From the NCBI RefSeq assembly GCF_004614195.1, contig NZ_SPUM01000094.1, positions 24,474 through 88,473 of the forward strand: a stretch of DNA of 64,000 nucleotides, read 5' to 3'. Below, piece by piece: positions 1-8,978 of the stretch. Each line of letters begins with the position of its first letter. Positions within the stretch are counted from its first letter, which is position 1. This DNA comes from Massilia horti (GTDB lineage: Bacteria; Pseudomonadota; Gammaproteobacteria; Burkholderiales; Burkholderiaceae_D). The notes under the pieces were generated by a model, which saw only the letters and a program-made list of their open reading frames with translations, had not been told where the DNA came from and searched no databases. Both the position numbers and the translations under genes were made by a program.

Positions 1-909
1 GAAATTGGCGACATCGCCAGCGGCGAAAATGTTCCGGTCACTTGTCCGCAAGTGCTGATCGACACAGATACCGTTATCCAGCGCAAGGCCGCTACCGGCG
101 AGGAACTCCACATCGGGCGCAGCGCCTATGCCAATGGCGGCAAAGTCGCAAGGCAAAATGCGCCCTGCTTGGGTGACCACCGATTCAATTCGGCCATTGC
201 CACGGAATTCGGCGACCGTATCGTCCAGGATAATCTCGATCGCCTTGTGCGTGTACATTTCTTGCACATATGCGCTGACCTCAGGCGCGCGCAGTTTTTC
301 GAACAGGACGTGTCGCAGCGCGAGCAGGCTAACCTGCAAACCGCGCTGAACGAATGTAGCCGCCAATTCCAGGCCGAGAAAACCTCCGCCAACCACCACG
401 ACGCGCTTGGCTTCACTTGCGGCACGCTTGATTGTCCATGCATCGACCAGGCTCCGTAAATAGTGGATTCCAGCAAGCTCGCACCCGGGCACGCTGAGCC
501 GTACCGGCCGCGAGCCAGTGGCGATGAGGAGCTTGCCGTAATGGACCGGGCCAGACCGGTCGGTATGGACGAGCTGGCGTTGCGGGTCGACAGCAAGCAC
601 ACGCGTACCGAGCATGACGTGGATGGCGTGCTCGAGGTAGTAGTCGGCACTGAGCACCAGCGGTATTGCGGGCGAATCGGCAAGCTGGAAGGTCGTCGAC
701 AACGGGGGCCGGTGGTATGGGAGTTCCTGCTCGTCGGTAACAATCACGATGGAACCTTCCGCGCCTTCATGGCGCAGCGTTTCCGCAGCCGTGGCGCTGG
801 CCACGCCGCCACCTACCAGCAGGAAATCAACATGCTGGTGCTCATCATCTTGACGTTTGTTCACGGAAAGAGCCCTCTTCTGTGCCGATTTGGCTATGAC
901 CATGCCCAT
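1..909 (-). CDS. FAD-dependent NAD(P) oxidoreductase, C-terminus off the window
   Basis: About 303 residues are visible; the 3' end lies beyond base 1. It reads as a two-dinucleotide-fold flavoprotein of the ferredoxin/rubredoxin/nitrite reductase type. An FAD-binding glycine motif (LLVGGGVASATAAETLR) is near residue 30, a second NAD-binding motif (VVVVGGGFLGLELAA) is near residue 165, and the conserved FAD-contact motif IFAAGDVANF lies at the window edge. Such enzymes pass electrons from NAD(P)H to a ferredoxin, Rieske protein or similar acceptor. No partner is visible. The start is uncertain: ATG at 909 or 903 and GTG at 864 are all in frame, and none has a strong ribosome binding site. The 864 start would begin closer to the usual N-terminus of the family. 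The family call is strong; the substrate is unknown. Confidence 0.85.
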   Translation of the reverse strand, partial: MGMVIAKSAQKRALSVNKRQDDEHQHVDFLLVGGGVASATAAETLRHEGAEGSIVIVTDEQELPYHRPPLSTTFQLADSPAIPLVLSADYYLEHAIHVMLGTRVLAVDPQRQLVHTDRSGPVHYGKLLIATGSRPVRLSVPGCELAGIHYLRSLVDAWTIKRAASEAKRVVVVGGGFLGLELAATFVQRGLQVSLLALRHVLFEKLRAPEVSAYVQEMYTHKAIEIILDDTVAEFRGNGRIESVVTQAGRILPCDFAAIGIGAAPDVEFLAGSGLALDNGICVDQHLRTSDRNIFAAGDVANF

Positions 910-948
910 CGACACAAAATCCGCGAACAATCCGACGCAAAACAGCAC

Positions 949-974
949 GTCGTTCCCGCGCAGGCGGGAACGAC
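949..974. repeat. REP-A palindrome (GTCGTTCCCGC type)
   Basis: A perfect 11-base inverted repeat, GTCGTTCCCGC / GCGGGAACGAC, with a 4-base loop. It is the same unit as at 11530-11627, 23251-23351 and 26556-26635. It lies between a minus-strand gene start and a minus-strand remnant, so it probably acts as a dispersed repeat rather than a terminator. Confidence 0.85.
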
Positions 975-1031
975 GAATTCGGAGCTAACTAAATTGTGCA
1001 AGCTGAACAATGCGCAGAGTCCAGCTCGTTT

Positions 1032-1175
1032 TCAATAGCTGCGTATCCTTACCTTCAACACCACCGGCGTCGCAGGCAGGTTCAGGCCGTAATCGGTCTG
1101 GTCACCGTTCCAGTTGCGCTCCATCGTCCATTTGCCGCTGGCGTCAAACTGCCCTTCCTCCACGCGCGCCCACAT
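1032..1175 (-). pseudogene. 3' tail of a glycoside hydrolase (DUF5597-like C-terminus)
   Basis: A 47-codon open frame ends in TGA and is preceded in frame by a stop. It contains FDASGKWTMERNWNGDQTDYG and ends LPATPVVLKVRIRSY. This W-x-x-x-R-x-x-NGD-x-x-x-x-GL pattern resembles the end of the DUF5597 domain that closes some GH35/GH42-like beta-galactosidases. Only the tail survives. The 5' part of the gene is replaced by the two-gene block at 1209-2809. The GH35-type assignment is from memory of the domain and is moderately sure; that it is a tail without a gene body is clear. Confidence 0.6.
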
Positions 1176-1208
1176 CGCCGGCTAGCCTGGATTTACTTGC
1201 GAAAGGAC

Positions 1209-2192
1209 CTATTGGGCTGGCAATCGGTCAACCATCTGTTTGACGGCCTCGCGCATATCGATCTCCCCTGCCATATGCCTGCGCCAGGCTGAGTTAATGA
1301 CAGGCATGAATGGCGCCCAGTAGCCGGTGTAAAGACCGCGTTTGTCAGCGTAAGTCTCATACCCCGGTTTACCGTGACGTGCGAGAACATCATGAGTGGC
1401 TGCGCCGACGGTATAGAACTGCACAACGTGCCAAAGATCGGAGTCGGGGTTGCGGCCGGTGTTCTTCAGATGCGTGTCGATCGCTTCCTCTAATGGCTCT
1501 GTTACTGTCGTGTGAGTTGCTTCGTGATATAGCATCTCCAGTGATGCAAAATCTTGATAGTCAACGCGAGCGCTGGGCATCACTATCTGTTCATCGGTGT
1601 ATGCCCCCTGGCGGCTGCCGGTATCGAAAACCACATCGGTCCGAATTGGCCCCGAAGGAAACGGCGCCTCCATGTCACGTTCGACAGCAGCTTGTATCTC
1701 TGCCCCGTATGCAGCATCAAGGTCACTCGCACGTGCGATCCATGCGCGGTTGCTTTTATCATGCACTGGCCAAAGGTCCTTGGCATAAATGGGAGCAGCT
1801 TCGGCAAGTACTGCTGCAAGAGCGGGTGGAAGACCGAGGCCAGTGATATCCGACCTGGTGTCATCGACGGACAGGGCGCGCTTGATACTGATCATCGTGG
1901 GATCTTCCCTTATTCCAAGCAACGCATAGTTTGCACGGTAAAAGTCTATTGCCTTACTTAGCGTGCGCATTTCGTTCTCGGTGGGAGTGATCTGCCAGAC
2001 GACATTGGAAAGCTTATCCTTGTGAACCGCCATGTCACAAAGGAAGTGATGCAGGTTCATCAGGAACGCGCTGTGAAAGGAGAACGTCACGCGATGCGCT
2101 GGCGCCGCGCTATCCGTACCAGGCAAGCCGGCTGATGCTGCTCCGCTAGCAGTCAGGAAGATCAGAGCGAGGGCAACAAGCTTCTTCATCAT
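1209..2192 (-). CDS. exported HExxH-motif protein, putative zinc metallopeptidase
   Basis: 327 residues with a Sec signal peptide (MMKKLVALALIFLTASGAASA) and no lipobox. Near residue 225 is YHEATHTTVTEPLEEAI, which supplies the HExxH zinc motif (HEATH) and acidic residues that could give the third ligand. The rest matches no family I can name. It probably acts in the periplasm or outside the cell. It follows the 2216-2809 gene with only 23 bases between them, and both proteins begin MMKKLV, so they form an operon and may share ancestry at the signal peptide. The pair sits exactly between two dead glycoside hydrolase tails, which suggests acquisition. Peptidase activity is inferred from one motif only. 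Confidence 0.6.
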   Translation of the reverse strand: MMKKLVALALIFLTASGAASAGLPGTDSAAPAHRVTFSFHSAFLMNLHHFLCDMAVHKDKLSNVVWQITPTENEMRTLSKAIDFYRANYALLGIREDPTMISIKRALSVDDTRSDITGLGLPPALAAVLAEAAPIYAKDLWPVHDKSNRAWIARASDLDAAYGAEIQAAVERDMEAPFPSGPIRTDVVFDTGSRQGAYTDEQIVMPSARVDYQDFASLEMLYHEATHTTVTEPLEEAIDTHLKNTGRNPDSDLWHVVQFYTVGAATHDVLARHGKPGYETYADKRGLYTGYWAPFMPVINSAWRRHMAGEIDMREAVKQMVDRLPAQ

Positions 2193-2215
2193 GGTCCTTT
2201 TGTTGGCTAAAGCAC

Positions 2216-2809
2216 TCAGCGAGGTTCCTGACGGGTAACCATGTTCTGCAGGCGGTTCTGATTGATCGGGAACCGCTTACCGAATGCGTCAGGTCCACCA
2301 AAGGTCCAATCACAAACGACGGGATCGGTTCCCTTCCCTGTCGCGTGGCACAACTGGGTTTCCCGCCCGCGCCATGAATTCGGACCATCGCCGACCGTTA
2401 CGCGCATCACCGAAGGACGCTCGTAGCAGTTTTCACCGAAAACCACGTCCGACAAAAACTGGTCGCCGGCACGCGTCACTGTCAAATGGACTTCCGGATT
2501 GCCTCCGCACACTCCATTCGATGTCGGGCCTTGGTCGGCTGAAATGGTGTAAGTAACCCCGCCTAGGTCGCATGAGAATTCGAGGCCGTGCGGATCGTGA
2601 AAACCGTCCCTTGCAAGAGGCGCAGTTCGCGCGTCCAACCCTTTCGGATCGCGGGCAACGCTGTCGTGCAGACCGCGATATTCCACGTCGAGCAAGCCAA
2701 CCTCCGGGATGCAGGAAATTCGCACGAAGTCTTTCATCGTATCGGCATTCGCCACGCGAAACAGCATCAAACCGAACAGCAACGCGAATACGACCAGCTT
2801 CTTCATCAT
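2216..2809 (-). CDS. small exported cysteine-containing protein, unknown
   Basis: 197 residues. The N-terminus MMKKLVVFALLFGLMLFRVANA is a signal peptide. The mature part carries five cysteines (for example in ISCIPEVG, EFSCDLGG, GVCGGNPE, ENCYERP and QLCHATG) plus a sixth in VVCDWTF, consistent with disulfides in the periplasm. No domain is recognised. It is the first gene of the pair with the downstream HEATH protein. A role as inhibitor, chaperone or partner of that protein is possible but unproven. Confidence 0.55.
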   Translation of the reverse strand: MMKKLVVFALLFGLMLFRVANADTMKDFVRISCIPEVGLLDVEYRGLHDSVARDPKGLDARTAPLARDGFHDPHGLEFSCDLGGVTYTISADQGPTSNGVCGGNPEVHLTVTRAGDQFLSDVVFGENCYERPSVMRVTVGDGPNSWRGRETQLCHATGKGTDPVVCDWTFGGPDAFGKRFPINQNRLQNMVTRQEPR

Positions 2810-2970
2810 GGCATCTCGTCGAGGAAGTTAAGAAGACAACAGAATAGCGATTTTGGCGCCGAAAAAATGCGCGGTTTATCACGACGGGGAAAACATATTC
2901 TCCGCCCGTCAATACACCGCCTGTTAGCGATATCATCTTTCGAGGGCAGTATGGCCTAAACTGGAACACA

Positions 2971-3228
2971 TTGCTAATCCAGGCGAAATCTTTCGTTACG
3001 CCAAAGCGCCTGGGCGCGTGGGACAAGCTGGCCCTGCAAGCCGGCGAAAGCCGCGACACCAGCGTAACCATCGATCCGCGCACGCTGGCGGTGTTCGATG
3101 CCAAAACCAACAAATGGAAGATCGCCGCTGGCGATTACACCATTACCCTGGCCGAAGCGGCGGATTCGCCGGTGACCTCGGTAAAGGTGCGCTTGCCGGC
3201 ACGCGAGTTCGCCACTGGCGGGCGCTAG
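2971..3228 (+). pseudogene. 3' tail of a GH3 beta-glucosidase (Fn3-like domain)
   Basis: From about base 2990 the frame encodes PKRLGAWDKLALQAGESR, then VTIDPRTLAVFD, then KWKIAAGDYTITL. This is the C-terminal fibronectin-III-like domain that closes GH3 beta-glucosidases and xylosidases (RLxGFxRVxLxPGExxxVxFxIDPRxLA). The catalytic domains are absent. The first ~20 residues of the open frame do not match GH3, so the junction is near 2985-2995. It faces away from the DUF5597-like tail at 1032-1175, with a two-gene block between them. Confidence 0.75.
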
Positions 3229-3237
3229 GGTGAGGCA

Positions 3238-4497
3238 CTACTGTCGTTTCAGCTCAAAGCTCGTGCGGAGGGGAAGTTCAACGTTCCGTACGACATCTCG
3301 AAGCATCACTTCAACTACCCATGTGCCAGGCGGATCATCGGGATCACCCGAGAAGGCGACCGCCTGTGTCGACAACCGCAGCGCGTAAGGGATTCCTTCC
3401 ATCGTTCCTGCAGCGCAGATCGCATCCTTCCGTTCAAAGGAAACCTTGCCGGTGGGCGCCACTACCCGAAGGTCGCACCGCACATTCGCGTTGCCCTGTT
3501 GGTCAAGCTTCGGATTGGCAAAGATTGGGAGAATGTAGATTTTCTTGCCGTAGGGGACCGCGTCCGCCTTATTAAAACTCGGCGTGGTGTCGGGAGACGT
3601 GTTCCATTTTTTCTCCCAGTCGTCATCCGTCGTCGCCAGCAGCCAACCGGAAAAGTCATCCCTGGACTTCATCGACACAGTCTCGCCGATGAGTTTGCCG
3701 GCACTGTCACGCCAGCCTGTTTTTCCCTCTTCAGTCGCCTTGATTTTAAAGGTCCATTGGTCGGCCTCCGAGCGAGTGAATTCATATTTCTCCGGCATTG
3801 CTTTGGCAAGAATGGCGGATAACCAGACTTGCTCTGGTTGGGTTAACGCTCCTAAAAAGTAAGTCTGCTCGAGAATTTCGCCAACACGACGATGTTGTCG
3901 TGCATTGGATTCCAGGGACCACGCCGCCGCTTTGAACACGGCCTCAAGAACCGCATCGTTGCGGTCCTTCTCTGTCTTTTCGGACTTTGCATATCGATCA
4001 AGCGCGCCGGAATACTTATCGTAATTGAGTGCTGCAACGATACGCCTGACTGGCGCGGCCTCGCCAGTCGCGAAAAAGTCGGCCCAAAACATGTCCAAAA
4101 CTGTCGGGTTATTCGGCTCAAGGGCACTGATGTCAACCGGCTTCCCTCGGTACTTTTCAGCGTCTGGCTGACGGCCAAGATAGGCTTGCGCTTCTTTTGT
4201 GCCAGACAGGCTCGCTGCAAACAGCAGCGACTCGCGGTCGCCTCCCTTCAGATCAGAGAGTTGACCAAGCCAACCATCGACTTGCGCCGGATTCGCGGCC
4301 ATGACTCTGGCCAGGAATACCGAAATCATAGAGGCACTCTGCGGATTGGAGAGATATCCCGATTTACTCAGTGCCTTGACCTCCGTGACAAAGCGTTCTG
4401 GCGTCGGATGCTCGTAGTAATGAGAGAGCCAGTCTCCGGCAAATGCAGGTTGCACTACGGACATAAGCATGACTGCGAGAAGACATATGAGGCGCAT
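3238..4497 (-). CDS. exported protein of unknown function, 419 aa
   Basis: A clear signal peptide (MRLICLLAVMLMSVVQPAFA, cleavage before GDWL). The N-terminal half is rich in alpha-helix-like, TPR-like spacing. It is followed by a segment with many lysines and tryptophans (WTFKIKATEEGKTGW, WLLATTDDDWEKKWN) and a C-terminal beta-rich part containing FERKDAICAAGTMEG. I do not recognise a family. The gene converges on the GH3 tail (9 bases between stops) and is followed by no partner on its strand. The 5' flank 4498-4744 shows no clear promoter. Confidence 0.6.
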   Translation of the reverse strand: MRLICLLAVMLMSVVQPAFAGDWLSHYYEHPTPERFVTEVKALSKSGYLSNPQSASMISVFLARVMAANPAQVDGWLGQLSDLKGGDRESLLFAASLSGTKEAQAYLGRQPDAEKYRGKPVDISALEPNNPTVLDMFWADFFATGEAAPVRRIVAALNYDKYSGALDRYAKSEKTEKDRNDAVLEAVFKAAAWSLESNARQHRRVGEILEQTYFLGALTQPEQVWLSAILAKAMPEKYEFTRSEADQWTFKIKATEEGKTGWRDSAGKLIGETVSMKSRDDFSGWLLATTDDDWEKKWNTSPDTTPSFNKADAVPYGKKIYILPIFANPKLDQQGNANVRCDLRVVAPTGKVSFERKDAICAAGTMEGIPYALRLSTQAVAFSGDPDDPPGTWVVEVMLRDVVRNVELPLRTSFELKRQ

Positions 4498-4744
4498 GGA
4501 GGTTGATCCGCGTCGGGAATGTTGTTAAGAGCGTCCAGTGTAGGTCTAGCTTGCCTTAATAGCAACAACCTCCGGCTTTTCCCGGACCGCTCAACTTCGT
4601 GAGCAAGGCTGAGCCAAACATTGTCCCGAAAGAAAGAGAGGGTTAGCATGAGGCCGCATCGTTTCCCGAGTTCAGCAGGTGGCGACAAGTGACGTTGTAG
4701 TGGCTGACACTGGCTGACTCACCCGATTCATCGTTTTGTACTGA

Positions 4745-7700
4745 GTGAGTATGCTGAAAACACTTTTTCTCTCGTCGCAGCGTCGCGCCAGCCTGTCCCG
4801 TGTTTCGCAATTCGCAATCGTAGGCGCCGCCGGGGCCGCTTTTGCTGTAAGTCCGCTGGCGCAGGAACTGGGCATTCCCCAGGCATCCGGCGCCAGCCGC
4901 CAGGCGACGCAGGCCCAGGCGGCAGCCAAGGATGCTCCGGTATTCCTGATGTCGAGCTTCATGGCGACGTCGGAGAACAAGTTGAGCATGCTCACCTCGA
5001 CCGATGGCATCCATTTCACCACGCTGGCCTCCGAGGCCTACACGCCGCCCAATGGCCTGCTGCGCGATCCATCGATCATCCGCCACACGGACGGCAATTA
5101 TTACGTGGTCTACACCACCGGCTGGGATGGCGCGCAATTCGGCATTGCCCGCTCCAGTGATCTGAAACACTGGCAGTTTGTCCGCAATGTGCCGATCGCC
5201 CGCTCGGGCACCACCAACACTTGGGCGCCTGAATGGTTCCGCGACAAGGACGGCTCGCTCAAGGTTGTCGTTTCCCTTTCGTCCGGGGGCAAAAAAGGCC
5301 CGTTCGGCGCTTATGTCCTCGAGCCCAATGCCGACTTCACCAAATGGTCGGCGCCCAAGCCCATGCAGGGATTGCAGGACAACTTTATCGATACGTTTGT
5401 CGTCTCAACCGACAAGGGCTACACCGCCTTCATCAAAAACGAAAGCACCCGCTTCGTCGAACTGGCCACCGCCACTTCGCTGCTCGGACCGTGGACTGTC
5501 GAGAAAAAAGGCGACTGGGCCGGCTGGGGCGGTCCACTGGAAGGCCAGGCCATGGTCCAACTGCCGGGCGGCGGTTGGCGCATTTATTTTGACGATTACA
5601 CGACCAAACGGTACTGGTATTCCGACAGCCATGACGGCTTCCAGACCTGGTCGCCGAAAAAAGAGCTGGGCGGCGTATCGGGCGTGGTACGCCATTTCAC
5701 GGTGTTGAATGAAGACCGCCAGGCCTTTGCCGCCGCCACCAAACCGAAGGGGCAGCCAAAACAGGTGGCCTGGGATGAGCATTCCTTGACCGTCGATGGC
5801 AAGCGCATCGTCATCTGGTCGGGTGAAATGCATCCATTCCGCCTGCCCAATCCGTCGTTGTGGCGCGATGTGATCCAGAAGATGAAAGCAACCGGCTTTA
5901 ACGCCGTGGCCTTCTATTTCGACTGGGGTTACCACTCGCCGGCGCCTGGCGTCTATGACTTTTCGAATGTGCGCAATGTCGAACGCGTGCTGGAGATTGC
6001 CGAGGAAGAAGGCATGTACGTCATCGCCCGCACCGGGCCGTATGTCAATGCCGAACTATCCGGCGGCGGGTATCCGGGCTGGATGTTCAGGAACCGCGCG
6101 GAGGCCCGTACCGACGATCCGGCCTATCTGGTAGCCGTCGATGAGTGGATGACCCAGATAAATGCCATCATCGCCCGTCACCAGATCACGATTGGTGCCG
6201 GCAATGTGATCGCATACCAGCTTGAAAACGAACTGGGCAAGGTCGAACCCAAGCACGCGCGCCAGATGGATCACCTTGCCAAAAAGGCGCGCGCAGACGG
6301 CATTACCGTCCCCTTCTTCCATAACGCCGCCGGACGCTTGCCGGACTGGACGCCGAAGAATTCGACCGCGCCCTGGGCCAATCCAGGGCCGACCGATTTG
6401 TATGCCTTTGACGGTTATCCCGGAGGCACCTGCAATGTCCACGCCGACCCTCGGGGTCCGAACAGGGCGCCCGATTGGGGCATCTATGGCCAGAATCCGG
6501 GCAAGATCGGCGCGCTGTCCTCCCCGGGTACGCCGGGCTTTGCAGCCGAACTGGGTGGCGGCTGGTTTGATTACTGGGGCTCGAACGGCACCTACAACTG
6601 CACCGCCGAGCGCCAGGGCAAGGGTTATCAGCGCGTCTTTTATGGCACCAACCTGATCAACCGCATCACCATCCACAATATCTACATGACCTTCGGCGGC
6701 ACCTCGTGGGGATGGCTGGGAGGGCCCGTCGTTTACACCTCATACGATTATGGCGCTGCCATTTCAGAAGACCGCGGCCTGCGCCCCAAGGCGTACGCGC
6801 TCAAGCAACAAGGCATGTTCGTGCAAGCGGCCGAACAGGTGCTGGCCCAGATGGAAAAGGGAGAACCGATCAAGACCTCGTCCGACAAGGTCAAGGTCTA
6901 TCACAACATCAACCCGACACTCGGCACGCATATCCTGTTTGCCGTACACAGCCCGTCCGACCGCCTGACCGACGACAGCTTTACCTTCGACCTGTCCTCT
7001 AAGGATGGCAGCTACAAGATTCCAATGCGCCTTAACGGCCAGGATGGCAAGATGCTGCTGGCCTCCTACGACTTGGAACGGCAGCATCTGGTCTATTCGA
7101 CCTCGGAAATCCAGACCCACTTCAGCAATGGCGAACGCGACATCGCGCTGCTCCATGGTCGGGACGGCGAGCAAGGAGAAACCCTTCTGCGCTATTCGAG
7201 CGCTCCCAAAGTTGAAGTCCTGTCAGGCAAAGTGGCGTCGCAATACGACCCTAAAACGGGCGACCTCAAGCTGACGTATGTGCACGACGGTCTGGCGCGC
7301 GTACGCATCTCGGGCGGCCAGCGCGCCCCGCTGCTACTGCTCTTGGCCGACGAAAAGACCAGCTTCAATTTCTGGTCGCAGAAAACAGCGGCCGGCCAGG
7401 TGCTCCAGTTAAGCCCGGCCCTGGTCCGCTCGGCCAAAATCAGCGGCGGCAAACTGGACCTGCTGGGCGATACATCACAGAACAGCGAATTCGAAATCTG
7501 GGGAACAGCCTTCTCTTCGGTGAGTTTCAACGGACAGGCCCTGAGCCTGAAGTCACAGCCCGATGGAAGCGTTAAGACAAGCGTCGTCAAAGGCCCCGAT
7601 TCATTCACCCTGCCAGACTTGGGAAGCCTGGCCTGGACGCGGCGCATGGACAGCCTGGAAGCCAATGCCGACTTCGACGATTCGAGCTGGATTGTTGCCG

Positions 7701-8653
7701 ATCACCGCGCCTCGGCGGCTCAGACCTGGACCCTGCCCGAGCGCGGCCAGCCGACGCTTTCAATGAGCGATTACGGTTTTCACCATGGCGACGTGTGGTA
7801 CCGCGGCCGAATCAACATTGCCGATCCCCGCACCAATCAACTCGAGCTGTTTTATGGCGCCGGCGGGGCCGGCATGATTCAGGTTTGGATCGACGGCAAA
7901 TTCGTGGGACAGCATGAGCTCGATGTGGGCCGCTCCTTCCCCGAAACCACCGACAGCGTGAAACTGGCGCTTGGCGATCTGACGCCAGGCCAGCACGTCA
8001 TTGCGGTCATGGTGCGCAATAATTCGCACAACTGGAACCTGATGGCCGACGATTATCATCGCGAAGCGCGGGGCCTGATCGCGGCATCACTCACATTGAA
8101 AGGCGGTAACCGATTCGCGGTGCCGATTCAGTGGCGCATCCAGGGTAACAAGGGCGGCGAGGCCATCGCCGACCTCGTGCGCGGACCAATGAACAATGGC
8201 GGCCTGTACGGCGAGCGGGCCGGCTGGTACTTGCCGGGCAAGGTCAAGGACGCAGGCTCGACCCAGGCAAAAACCGGCGATGTCCCGCCGGCACCGGGCA
8301 CCTATTGGCTGCGCACCAGCTTTACGCTCGACCTGCCAAAGGGCCACGACATCCAGCTTGGCCTCGCGTTCGGCGATACCACAAAGCCGCGCTCGGAACG
8401 TGAAAATCGCGCACTCATTTTCGTCAACGGCTGGAACATGGGCCAGTTCATCGCGCACATCGGGCCGCAGCGTACCTTCGTCATCCCGCCGGGCATCCTC
8501 AATCCTAACGGCGAGAATACGATTGCCTTGGCGGTGACCACGGATGGCAAGCCGGAAAACGCGCTGGAGCCCGTCAAGCTGGTCAACCTGCGCACAGCGC
8601 GCGGAGGCGTGCCGCTGGAAATCATGCCGGCTTCCAGCAATCTGCAGCGATAA
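4745..8653 (+). CDS. GH43-like / GH35 beta-galactosidase fusion, exported
   Basis: 1302 residues. An N-terminal signal region with hydrophobic stretch AIVGAAGAAFAVSPLA is followed by a five-bladed propeller of GH43 type at about residues 57-325. That part has LRDPSIIRHTDGNYYVVYTT near 105, TWAPEWF, and PLEGQAM with the probable catalytic glutamate. Then comes a GH35 beta-galactosidase at about 340-1302. It opens with LTVDGKRIVIWSGEMHPFR and has GPYVNAELSGGGYPGW, the acid/base glutamate in QLENELG near 491 and the probable nucleophile in AAELGGGW near 599. Beta-sandwich domains and a jelly-roll fold follow. It probably removes arabinose and galactose side chains from pectic arabinogalactan. 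The start is GTG 4745 or ATG 4751 and is not settled. Confidence 0.88.
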   Translation: MSMLKTLFLSSQRRASLSRVSQFAIVGAAGAAFAVSPLAQELGIPQASGASRQATQAQAAAKDAPVFLMSSFMATSENKLSMLTSTDGIHFTTLASEAYTPPNGLLRDPSIIRHTDGNYYVVYTTGWDGAQFGIARSSDLKHWQFVRNVPIARSGTTNTWAPEWFRDKDGSLKVVVSLSSGGKKGPFGAYVLEPNADFTKWSAPKPMQGLQDNFIDTFVVSTDKGYTAFIKNESTRFVELATATSLLGPWTVEKKGDWAGWGGPLEGQAMVQLPGGGWRIYFDDYTTKRYWYSDSHDGFQTWSPKKELGGVSGVVRHFTVLNEDRQAFAAATKPKGQPKQVAWDEHSLTVDGKRIVIWSGEMHPFRLPNPSLWRDVIQKMKATGFNAVAFYFDWGYHSPAPGVYDFSNVRNVERVLEIAEEEGMYVIARTGPYVNAELSGGGYPGWMFRNRAEARTDDPAYLVAVDEWMTQINAIIARHQITIGAGNVIAYQLENELGKVEPKHARQMDHLAKKARADGITVPFFHNAAGRLPDWTPKNSTAPWANPGPTDLYAFDGYPGGTCNVHADPRGPNRAPDWGIYGQNPGKIGALSSPGTPGFAAELGGGWFDYWGSNGTYNCTAERQGKGYQRVFYGTNLINRITIHNIYMTFGGTSWGWLGGPVVYTSYDYGAAISEDRGLRPKAYALKQQGMFVQAAEQVLAQMEKGEPIKTSSDKVKVYHNINPTLGTHILFAVHSPSDRLTDDSFTFDLSSKDGSYKIPMRLNGQDGKMLLASYDLERQHLVYSTSEIQTHFSNGERDIALLHGRDGEQGETLLRYSSAPKVEVLSGKVASQYDPKTGDLKLTYVHDGLARVRISGGQRAPLLLLLADEKTSFNFWSQKTAAGQVLQLSPALVRSAKISGGKLDLLGDTSQNSEFEIWGTAFSSVSFNGQALSLKSQPDGSVKTSVVKGPDSFTLPDLGSLAWTRRMDSLEANADFDDSSWIVADHRASAAQTWTLPERGQPTLSMSDYGFHHGDVWYRGRINIADPRTNQLELFYGAGGAGMIQVWIDGKFVGQHELDVGRSFPETTDSVKLALGDLTPGQHVIAVMVRNNSHNWNLMADDYHREARGLIAASLTLKGGNRFAVPIQWRIQGNKGGEAIADLVRGPMNNGGLYGERAGWYLPGKVKDAGSTQAKTGDVPPAPGTYWLRTSFTLDLPKGHDIQLGLAFGDTTKPRSERENRALIFVNGWNMGQFIAHIGPQRTFVIPPGILNPNGENTIALAVTTDGKPENALEPVKLVNLRTARGGVPLEIMPASSNLQR

Positions 8654-8657
8654 GGCC

Positions 8658-8692
8658 CGCTCCCTCGGTCATCGTGATCGGCCGAGGGAGCG
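8658..8692 (+). terminator. hairpin after the GH43-GH35 gene
   Basis: A perfect 11-base stem, CGCTCCCTCGG (8658-8668) and CCGAGGGAGCG (8682-8692), with a 13-base loop. It starts 5 bases after the stop codon. The T run after it is poor (CAATTTCG), so termination strength is uncertain. Confidence 0.55.
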
Positions 8693-8770
8693 CAATTTCG
8701 AGACCGGCAGAATTGGGCGCGACGAATTCGCAGCGATAACCTGTCCCATTGCGCGGCCAACCTTTTCTTT

Positions 8771-8962
8771 GGAGGATACGTGAAACACTCGCGTCAACCG
8801 TAGGTTGGCCTGTTCCGGCCGGCGGCCGCCCCCTGGACCATCCCGTTGCTGGGCATCGTGCGCGCTAAACCAGGGTCCAGCGGCGCGATCACAGTGCGAG
8901 TGAGCGCCGAAGGGCTGCAAGGCACGTCCGTTACGCTGCGCAGCAACCGTTCAACCAACTGA
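8771..8962 (+). pseudogene. GH2 beta-galactosidase deletion remnant
   Basis: GGAGG at 8771-8775 precedes GTG 8780, and the frame stops after seven codons. After that comes a separate open stretch (8804-8962) encoding LGIVRAKPGSSGAITVRVSA, then EGLQGTSVTLRSN and a stop. The pattern (A)IV-R-x-KPG-x-x-G-x-I-x-V-x-x-x-A-x-GL-x-x-x-x-V is the closing immunoglobulin-like segment of many GH2 beta-galactosidases. I read it as an in-place internal deletion that left the ribosome binding site and a few codons plus the last ~45 codons. The next gene begins 16 bases after the remnant's stop, as expected of an old operon. Confidence 0.6.
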
Positions 8963-8978
8963 GCTTCAGGAGTACGAC

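Noticed and set aside
126..743. 205-codon minus-strand frame at the left edge
   Set aside because: It is out of frame with the clear FAD/NAD oxidoreductase reading on the same strand.
949..974. REP-A hairpin as a terminator for the oxidoreductase
   Set aside because: It lies upstream of that gene's start, not after its end, and matches the dispersed repeats.
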